From Notamacropus eugenii (lineage: Eukaryota > Chordata > Mammalia > Diprotodontia > Macropodidae), in contig NC_092875.1 in NCBI RefSeq assembly GCF_028372415.1, positions 193,232,372-193,296,371 of the forward strand: a stretch of DNA of 64,000 bases, written 5' to 3'. The notes below the pieces were generated by a model, which made no database searches, was not told the DNA's origin, and saw only the letters and a program-made list of their open reading frames with translations. Every line of letters begins with the position of its first letter. Position 1 is the stretch's first letter. This document shows, one piece after another, positions 56,802 through 64,000 of the stretch. A program made the position numbers and the translations under genes.

Positions 56802-57453
56802 TGACTTGACTTCTGAGCTTCCTCTTCACACCCACCTCTCCTCCAGATCCTCCCAGCCAGCACTTGGGGTCTGAGATTCAAAAGCTGCTTCCCAGCCTCA
56901 GGGCTTTGGGTGGGGGCAGGGCTGCTATTCAGTGTGAGATGAAGTTCAGGTGCTCAGGTGGGGGCAGGGTACCACTCAGGGCTCAGTTCCCTCAGGGGGT
57001 TTATGCTGATACCTTCAACAATGGATCCAAGCTCCTGCCTGCTTTGGGAGCCCTTGTCTGCTGCCGCCTCTGCTGCTGCCTCCTGAGGGGTCCTGAGTTA
57101 TGGGGACACCCCACTCCCCCTCTCGCCAGCCAAAAAGACTCTCTCACTGACCTGTGGATGGAGGGACCCATGCAGCCACTGGAGATTCTGTCCCTGAAGC
57201 CTGCTCAGATCTGTTCCTCTCAGTGCTGCGTGGCCAAGGCAGGGCTGGGCTCTGCTCCAGGTCCGGGGTGGGACAGACCTTTCAGGTCAGTTTTTCAGGG
57301 CTCTCTGGAACAGAAATTTCCTCCACTCTGTTGTTCTGTGGCTTCTGCTGCTCCAAAATTTGTTGGGAGTTCTTTATAGGTAATTTATGGGCTATGGGTT
57401 TGGAGCTAGCATATGTGTATCTTTCTACTCCCCCATCTTGGTTCCTTCCCCCA
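56802..57453 (-). promoter_or_regulatory. HAL1 5' UTR / internal promoter
   Basis: A G+C-richer 650-bp leader on the minus strand. It starts 'tgggggaaggaaccaagatg', carrying the CCAAGATGG motif (57433-57441 on plus, read on minus). L1 leaders act as internal RNA polymerase II promoters; here that is inferred from position and motif. The 171- and 129-codon plus-strand frames (56864-57543) are antisense to it and are not genes. Confidence 0.65.
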
Positions 57454-58347
57454 GTTCTGCTCCTTGTACTCAGGGTCAGTTCATATAAGTCTTTCCAGGC
57501 CTCTCTGAAGTCTTCCTGTTCATCATTTCTTACAGCACAATAGCATTCCATTACATTCATATACCACAATTTATTCAGCCATTCCCCAAATGATGGGCAT
57601 CCCCTTGATTTCCACTTTTTGGTCACCACAAAGAGAGCTGCTATAAATATTTTTGTACATGTGGGACCCTTTCCCATTTTTATGATCCCTTGGGGATACA
57701 GTCCTAGAAGCAGTATTGCTGGGTCAAAGGGTATGCACATTTTTGTAGCCCTTTGGGTATAGTTCCAAATTGCTCTCCAGAATGGTTGGATCAGCTCATA
57801 GCTCCACCAGCAATGAATTAGTGTTCCAACCCTCTCACATCTTCTCCAACATTTATCATCTTCCTGTTTTGTCATTTTAGCCAATTTGATAGGTATGATG
57901 TGGTATCTCAGAGTTGTTTTGATTTGCATCTCTTTAGTCAATAGTGATTTAGAGCACTTTTTCATATGACTATAGATCATTTTAATTTCTTCCTCTGAAA
58001 ACTGCTTGTTCATATCCTTTGACCATTTATCAATTGGGGAATAACTTGTATTCTAGTACATTTGACTCAGCTCTCTATGTATTTTAGAAATGAGAGCCCT
58101 TCAAATATTTGAAGGCAACTATCATGTCACCTCTGAATCTTCCCTTTTCTAGAAAAACATAATCCCTTCCTTCAACTGATCCTCATGTTACACAATCAAG
58201 GCCCTTCACCATCTTGGTTACTTTACTCTGGACACACTCCACCTTATCAACATCCTTCTTAAGCTGTGGCCCAGAACTGAATGCAAGATTTCAGATGAGG
58301 TCATAGTACACTATGGCTATCATCTCTCTATTCCTGGAAGCTATATC

Positions 58348-58386
58348 TTCCTTCCTTCCTTCCTTCCCTCCCTCCTTCCCTCCATC

Positions 58387-58457
<71 letters not shown>

Positions 58458-58596
58458 TTCTTTTTTTTCTTTCAACTGGAGTTAAGTAACTTGCCCAAGG
58501 TCACATACCTAGTAAGTATATAAGGTCAGATTTGAACTGAGGTGTTTCTGACTCCAGGGTTGTACTCTATGCACTGTGTCACCTAGCTGTCTCAAG
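58348..58596 (-). mobile_element. SINE with long (TTCC)n-(TTTC)n tract, inside L3
   Basis: Bases 58478-58596 are the complement of a tRNA-derived SINE ('acttgcccaaggtcacatac', 'tcagatttgaactgaggtgt', 'gtcacctagctgtct'). They are preceded on plus by a (TTCC)n-(TTTC)n tract (58351-58470) that probably grew from the SINE tail. L3 homology stops at 'ggaagctatatct' and resumes after 58596. Confidence 0.85.
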
Positions 58597-58876
58597 CTTT
58601 ATCTTTCTTAATGCAGTCCAAAATCATATTTGCTTTTTCATTTGCTGCATTATGCTGATGATTCATGTGGAAGTGCTGTCTATCCAAAATGCCCATATTC
58701 TTTTCACAAGTGCTGTCTAGCTATGTCTCCCTGTATTTTACTCATGAAGTTGATTTTTTTTGTACTTATGCAATATTTCCATTTATCATTATTGAATTCC
58801 ATCTAATTAGATTCTGCCCAAAGTGCTAATCTTTTCTTTTGAGGATCTTTTTGAATCCTGTCTTTCTCATTTATTG

Positions 58877-59093
58877 CAGAGGTGTTAAAAACTCCTTCTG
58901 CAGGCTGTGGCACAGATCAAAACACTTCCAAATGCAGCCTCAAACTAGATTAAAATGTAATTCCTATCCAACTTTAACGTGTTAATTTAAAAAAATATAG
59001 AAACATATGTGATTTTATAAATCAATATGCAGTACACAGTGATCTTTGTGTATAGTTTAGTGGTCCCCATTTCCATTTGAGTTTGATACAAAT
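58877..59093. mobile_element. Short terminal-inverted-repeat element, copy B
   Basis: It begins 'cagaggtgttaaaaactcc' and ends 'ttgagtttgatac'. It shares with copy A (21992-22190) the blocks 'ttaaaatgtaatt', 'tcaatatg' and 'tagtttagtgg'. L3 sequence is continuous across it once removed. Non-coding; hAT-type origin inferred. Confidence 0.65.
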
Positions 59094-59400
59094 GATCTGT
59101 TATGTTAGCAATGTCTCCCAGTTTAGTATCATTCACAAATATGGTGAACATATTACCCTTCTCCATATCAATGATAAAAATGTTAAACATAGTACCAAAC
59201 ACAACTCCCTAGAAATTTTCCTAGAGACTTCTAGCCACATTGACATTGAACCATTTACAACTACACTTTGAATCCAACTATCCAATCATTTCTGAATCCA
59301 TCAGCTTTATTGTTTAGTCCATATCTCTTTATCTTCTCCACAAGAATATCATGTGATACTTTATTATAATCTTTGTTTTTTAAAAATCTAATTAATCTAT

Positions 59401-60329
59401 ATTCACAGCATTGACCTCGGCTACTAGTTTAGTAATTCAACCAAAATAGGAAGTTAGGATATCTGAAATGATCTGTATTTGATCAAAATATGTTGGTTCA
59501 TAGCAATCACCACTTCCCTAGAGAGATGCTGGACAGCCAACACAAGATAGTCCTTTCTAGAATTCTCCCAGGAAGCAAAGTCAAATTCATGGAACTAAAA
59601 TTTCCAGACTCTGTTCTCTTTCCCTTTTTGAAAATCAGGAGAAAAAAAAAAAAACCTCCCTTCTCTGAAATTGCGGTCCTTCTCCCATTTTCCATGATGC
59701 CTAAGGTTGTATTTGAACTCATGAAAATGAATCTTCCTGATTCCAAGCCCAGTTTTCTAATCCCGTCATATTACTGCCCTCAATGTAGTATAAGAACAAT
59801 TGTTAGGTCTACCCCAGGTGAAAACAATTGAAAGTGAAGTAGGATGTGAACCAGCCAATTATGTGTTTGCTATTTAAAATGCCCTCCGTTCTTACTCACT
59901 GATTGAGTGTTTCTGACTTCAGGGCCAGAATTCCATCCACTGCATCACTTAGCTTTCTTTCTATCTCCTTACTTATCATGGGTATCATTACTCTATTAAT
60001 TATTTTTCCCTCATAAACAGTATAAATAGAGTTCTTTACAGAAAAAAAACAAAGTAACTTAATAAAGTAACAATCAAGGTCTACCTTCTCTCCTTTATCA
60101 GCCATCATCATCCCATCCACCTCAAGCAAAGGACTTAGCTCTTCTTTGATCATCCCTTCCCACCCCCATATAACTTTAAAAAAAAAAAAAATCTTTTGTT
60201 TGCCTTAGTCTCTCTCCAGTCTCAGTTCCTTCTGAGCCACAATTTTACATATTTGTTCTCTTTTATCTTTCCTTGCTTCCATTTGCTGTACATTTCTTTT
60301 AAAAAAAAGTTGGGAGACATTTGTTTTAC
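59401..60329. other. No gene seen; SINE scraps
   Basis: Two SINE scraps: 59685-59785 ('gtatttgaactcatgaaaat') and 59900-59955 ('gggccagaattccatccact'). Frames at 59490-59831 and 60153-59896 have no domain. Confidence 0.45.
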
Positions 60330-60502
60330 TTCTTCTATGCATCATGACTAATGTGAAACTGCGTTTAATAAGAATGCATATGTAGAACCCATATAAGATT
60401 GTATGCTGTTGGGAGAAGGGAAGGAGAGAAAAATTTAAAACTTATGGAAGTGATTGTTGAAAACTAAAAACAAATAAGTTAATTATTAGCAAAAAAAAAC
60501 TA
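60330..60502 (+). mobile_element. L1 LINE 3' terminus, sense
   Basis: 'catgactaatgtgaaactgc', 'gggagaagggaaggagagaa' and 'tgattgttgaaaactaaaaa', then an A-tail at 60490. 5'-truncated to about 170 bp. Confidence 0.75.
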
Positions 60503-60600
60503 AAAAAGCTAGGAGAGAAATGAGAAATGGGAGAGGAGAGGAATAAGAAGAAAGAGTAGAAAGAGAAGAAGAAGGCAAAGGAAAGGAGGCTGGAGATAGC
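60503..60600. repeat. Purine-rich tract
   Basis: Nearly pure A/G on the plus strand directly after the L1 tail. Confidence 0.8.
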
Positions 60601-61815
60601 CCTTGACAGGAAGACACAAATTATGCCCTTCTGGGGAGAGGGATGGGAGGAGGAGGTAGCTCAATATCAGTAAGATAATTGCTAGTAAGCATTTCAATTC
60701 CAGGCATTTTATTTCCTGGCCTAAGCTTTTCTACAGTCATCCACTTATGGTCCTTGGCATATAATAGAGTTAACTTTTTATTTCCCAGTCTACAATGTTA
60801 TTTTTATCCAAAAACATATTTTATTATTACTACAAATCCTTTTGCCCTTCCTATGATTATATTTAGGAACTGTATTTATAAGGAAAAATAATTAATAATT
60901 GCTTCCCAACCTGAAACGTACCTGATATGCCTTCAACACATGTTCACCTGTTCCACCAATAGCTGCAATAATTTTCTGTTCTAATTATAAGAAAAGTAAT
61001 AATACCAGTGCTGATATGAAACATCCAGGAAGATTTTTTAGTAAGAAGGTCATAGGTGTATCTTCCTTCACGTAAGCTTCATTCTAAGTGGACTTCAGAA
61101 TCTTGCAGAGTTTATAAATTTTCCCTAGAGCAGGCTTCCTCTCTTTAAACCTTTTAAATATCCTGCTCTCCTTCATCACCCTCTGGGCACATGAGCACAA
61201 TTTTCTCACTTCACTGAATCACACCACGCCTCTCTGGGATGTATTTTGCCTTTAATGCGTATGGTCAAAACTACACCTAAATCTCATTTGCCCTTGGGTA
61301 ATAGAGTGCCTTGTCTCAGTGGGATAGGTCACAAAATGGAAATTCAGGAGATTGAAGTTAAATGGCTCTGCTCAACCATTCACCGAGCTTTAAATAAAGA
61401 TTAAATTGAACATACTTCAAATATGGGTCTAAGACTTAGATGTGCATATAATGGACATGACTTTCCTTTGTGGCTAAAAAAGAAAATGCCTAACACTCTC
61501 TGCTCCTACCTCCAAGAAGAGTACTTCATTTCCTTTCTATCAAGAAGCACCATTCAAGACCCATTGCCTTGAATATCCATTTTCCAAACTGTCAGCATAA
61601 GAGCCGACTCGTCTTTTTGCCTGCAATAAGCTTTTGTACCTATTGTATAGGTGTACAATTTCCAGATATGTGGAATCCTAGGATTTATGAAAGGAAATTG
61701 ACAACAATACCACAGTATAAGGAATTATGAATATTCTTTGTCTAGGTCAGTATAATGAGTAGTCACTCCAATGAGATAAAAAATCTCCTAAATATCAAAA
61801 TTAGTAATATTAGCT
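60601..61815. other. 1.2 kb without an identifiable gene
   Basis: A+T-rich unique-looking sequence. The short plus frame at 60679-60891 has no domain. Confidence 0.45.
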
Positions 61816-61816
61816 A

Positions 61817-62056
61817 TTTGTTGTTCAGTATGTCTAAATCTTTGTGACTTCATTCAGGATTTTCTTGGCAAATATACTGGAGGGGTTTGCCATTTTCTTC
61901 TTCAGCTCATTTTACAGATGAGGAAACTGAGGTAAACGGGTTAAGTGACTTGTCCAGGATCACACAGCTAGTGTCTAAGGCCAGATTTGAACTCAAGATG
62001 AGACTTCCTCACTCCAAGACCCAGCACTCTATCCACTTCACCACCTAGCTACCCAG
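61817..62056 (-). mobile_element. tRNA-derived marsupial SINE (MAR1-type), antisense
   Basis: 'ggattttcttggcaaatata', 'cagctcattttacagatgag', 'gtcacacagctagtg'-like block and 'caccacctagctaccc'. Complete. Confidence 0.92.
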
Positions 62057-62059
62057 TAG

Positions 62060-62295
62060 ATATTTCAATGTCACTTTAAGGTTTGTTAAGAAATTTACAT
62101 GTATTATCTCATTGAACCTCACAACAACTCTGTGGTGTGGGTTATATAGACATTATTTTTCCTTTTTTTTTTAGATAGATAAGTAAGCTAAGATTTAGAA
62201 AGTTTTAACGGCTCACTATGGTCCCACAGCTACTAAGCGTTGCAGGATGTACTGAAAGGTCTTCCTTACTACAAGTCAAGTATTCTATCTCAGTC
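62060..62295 (-). mobile_element. MIR-like SINE, antisense
   Basis: 'gtattatctcattgaacctc', 'acaacaactctgtggtgtgg', 'tcccacagctactaagcg' and 'caagtattctatct'. Confidence 0.8.
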
Positions 62296-62324
62296 TACCC
62301 CTCTGCATCTCCAAGTACAGATAG

Positions 62325-62600
62325 AAGAAATAGCTAACATTTACGTTGTACTTTAAGAGGTTTACATGCATCATCTCATAATGTCTTACATGATAATATA
62401 CGTATTACTTTACACATATTATATCTCTTATATTATCTCATAACAACCTAGGAGGTAAGTGCTATTGTTATCTCCCTTTTATGGATGAGGAAACTGAGGC
62501 TGAAAGAGGTTAAGCAACTTGTCCAGAGGTATACAGCTATGCAGTGTCTCAGGCAAGATTAGCACCCAGATCTTCCTGACTCCAAGTCCAATGGGCAATC
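62325..62600 (-). mobile_element. MIR-like SINE, antisense
   Basis: 'gctaacatttacgttgtact', 'cataacaacctaggaggtaa', 'gatgaggaaactgaggctga' and 'agatcttcctgactccaagt'. An internal partial duplication of the 'attatctcat' part is present. Confidence 0.85.
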
Positions 62601-63229
62601 CCTACATCAGATTCCATTGCAGAAGTGTATTATGCTTTAAGCAAAGCCAAAACAGTAAAATATGAATTTACCAAAGATAAAAATAATAAGTTAGGGAAAA
62701 TGATTTGCTTTATAGAAGAAGACTTTGTGTTATAGTTTGTAGTTTTCAAATACAGTCTAGCATTGATGAAGAGCGTCTCAGATATATCAGATAGGGAGTA
62801 AAGTGTCTCAGGAAAACTTAATCATTACAGACTAGTCTGTTCCCCAAAGCTCCCACATGCTCTGTACTCCAGTAGCTTCAGCCTACAAAGAATCCAATGG
62901 GACATAATGGAGACAACAAGTAGCTCCCCATAGTCCTTTACACAGGTCAGTATACTTGAAAAAGAGCACAGAAATGTTCACGTCAGGGAAGTCTCTTGGG
63001 GATCCCACAATTCAGCCATGTCCTTCTTGTGCCCTAGAGACTTGCATGGGCCTGAGTCTCTCTGCACAAACAACCAAATCTTCAAAAAATTTCACTAGTA
63101 CAAACAGTCTAATTATTGGTAACAGGCAGTACAACCACCATAATAACATTGCAAAGCAGAGCAAAGTAGCCTTTTCCGTGGTAGTAGAGCTGCCTACCCC
63201 TGATCATGGTGCTGATAAGACCCTCCTAT
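62601..63229. other. No gene seen
   Basis: The plus frame at 62956-63264 (102 codons) runs into the next SINE and shows no domain; not supported as a gene. Confidence 0.4.
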
Positions 63230-63472
63230 TTTGTTGTTGTTCAGGTGTTTCTAACTCTTTGTAACCTCATTTGGGATATTAAGATACTGGAATGGTTTAC
63301 CTTTTCCTTCTCTAGTTCATTTTACAGATGAGGAAACTGAGACAGAGAGAGTAAAGTGACTCACCCAAGGTCACACAGCTAGCAAGTGTCTAAGGCCTAG
63401 ATTTGAACCCAGGAAGATGAGTCTTCCTCACGCCAGGTTCAGCACTCTATCTACTGCATGATCTAGCTGCCC
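63230..63472 (-). mobile_element. tRNA-derived marsupial SINE (MAR1-type), antisense
   Basis: 'cctcatttgggatattaaga', 'tactggaatggtttaccttt', 'ggtcacacagctagcaagtg' and 'gcatgatctagctgccc'. Complete. Confidence 0.92.
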
Positions 63473-64000
63473 TATTTCTACCAAGAATGTCAAAGTCTCC
63501 TTAGATACCTCTGATGGTAGTCCTTTAGCAAGAGAAGATATGAGCACCTTCAAATATCATTATTTGTAGTCATCTGGGCCATATACTTTCTAGTCTATCA
63601 AGTATTCTCATTATCTCTTCTATGGAGGTGTAGTTTATTCTTATTATTCCTGTTATTGCCACAGGAAATCAGGGGAAAAAGCTAGTTTTAGGTATGAAAC
63701 ATGAAAGACTGGGTGGACATTCCATCTCAGGAGTTTTACAGTAAAGAAACTGATACCCAGAAAGGTAAAGGTCACACAGATACTAACTAACAAAGTCATG
63801 ATTTAAATCCAATCTTCTTTTGGCTGCAAATACTGCGTTCTTGTGACTACATTATACTACAGAGCCTTCCTTGATCTTTTAACATTTCGTTTACCGCTTC
63901 CTAAATACTTACACTGACATTGTCTCTTTCAATGAAAAATTGCTTGTGACTGGCAAAATTCAATTATACACACCACTAACAAAGGCACTTCATTTGTGTC
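63473..64000. mobile_element. Old CORE-SINE remnant; otherwise unassigned
   Basis: Bases 63725-63868 resemble an antisense CORE-SINE ('gttttacagtaaagaaactg', 'gtcatgatttaaatccaatc'). The rest shows nothing that I recognise. Confidence 0.45.

Larger units (their letters stand above)
54665..57453 (-). mobile_element. Full-length HAL1 (ORF1-only half-L1)
   Basis: About 2.8 kb on the minus strand: 5' UTR (57453-56802), ORF1 (56801-55689), 3' UTR (55688-54681) and A-tail (T-run on plus, 54665-54680). The flanks are an exact 12-bp direct repeat, GTTCTGCTCCTT, at 54653-54664 and 57454-57465. No ORF2 sequence lies between ORF1 and the tail, which is the definition of HAL1. The 5' UTR has CCAAGATGG at +13 to +21 of the element, as in the human L1 YY1 site. 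A (TG)n tract at 55512-55553 lies in the 3' UTR. A HAL1 must be copied by an L1 ORF2 protein supplied in trans. Confidence 0.88.
54232..58092 (-). mobile_element. 5'-truncated L1 LINE inside the L3, itself split by a HAL1
   Basis: Two parts, 54232-54652 (T-run, then the complement of the L1 3' UTR) and 57466-58092 (complement of the ORF2 C-terminus: 'ccatcttggttcc'-free, with 'gaatggttggatcagctcat' and 'ttctccaacatttatcatct'). The flanks AGAGCTTTTCAAA (54219-54231) and AGAGCCCTTCAAA (58093-58105) are a decayed 13-bp target duplication and are contiguous in L3. The ORF2 end is still open for about 183 codons (58013 to 57466), reading ...EWLNKLWYMNVMECYCAV and DEQEDFREAWKDLYEL. Length without the HAL1 is about 1.05 kb. 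Confidence 0.88.
53920..59400 (-). mobile_element. L3/CR1 LINE, antisense, host of nested insertions
   Basis: The L3 complement starts at about 53920 ('gagggacctcagtggccacc', 'tatcatccagcctctgcttg', 'accaattgcttctgattcta'), breaks at 54231, resumes at 58093 ('agcccttcaaatatttgaag', 'ggacacactccaccttatca', 'tattcctggaagctatatct'), breaks for a SINE and tract (58348-58596) and for a small transposon (58877-59093), and ends near 59400 ('ccacaagaatatcatgtgat'). With insertions removed it is about 1.3 kb of ORF2 and 3' end. No open frame remains. It is the oldest layer in this cluster. Confidence 0.85.

Noticed and set aside
56864-57543. 171- and 129-codon plus-strand frames as host genes
   Set aside because: They are antisense to the HAL1 leader, whose G+C content keeps frames open. 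No domain is present.

Overview
The window reads as nuclear DNA of a marsupial. The evidence is the repeat set: many tRNA-derived and CORE-type SINEs of the kind common in metatherians, marsupial-type LINE-1 3' ends, an ORF1-only half-LINE-1 (HAL1), and many old L2, L3/CR1 and MIR copies. Species cannot be fixed from the sequence alone. Gene density is very low: I can support one host coding exon and one processed pseudogene. Repeat family names come from memory of consensus sequences and are tentative where noted.

Layout. Bases 1-32803 are best read as intron 1 of MBOAT1, which lies on the minus strand. This stretch is filled with antisense L2 LINEs (3.8-4.5, 9.8-11.6, 14.4-15.4, 17.4-19.1 and 26.3-26.7 kb), a sense L3/CR1 LINE at 20.1-21.8 kb, sense L1 3' ends at 23.4 and 29.5-30.2 kb, many SINEs and several microsatellites. 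I found no second MBOAT1 exon by eye. About 30.5-33.5 kb is free of recognisable transposons and holds MBOAT1 exon 1 (coding part 32902 down to 32804, 33 codons, ending in a splice donor) inside a TATA-less CpG island at about 32.8-33.5 kb.

Right of the island lies the 5' flank of MBOAT1. It contains an unclassified repeat in two adjacent units (34.6-36.0 kb, with a third copy at 14.0 kb), an L3 3' end, a Tc1-like transposase fossil, a full-length HDAC1 processed pseudogene (38.4-40.7 kb), a composite repeat also present at 4.9-5.6 kb, a four-copy 44-46 bp tandem repeat, decayed L1 and L2 pieces, and an unidentified retrocopy-like insert in an L2 (51.9-52.3 kb).

The most structured region is 53.9-59.4 kb. 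An antisense L3/CR1 element was entered by a 5'-truncated L1, and that L1 was entered by a complete HAL1 that still has its 12-bp target-site duplication. The HAL1 ORF1 is in one frame over 370 codons with only two internal stops. A SINE with a long TTCC/TTTC tract and a short DNA-transposon-like element interrupt the same L3. The rest, to 64 kb, is SINEs and old repeats. No operon, CRISPR array, tRNA or rRNA gene is present.
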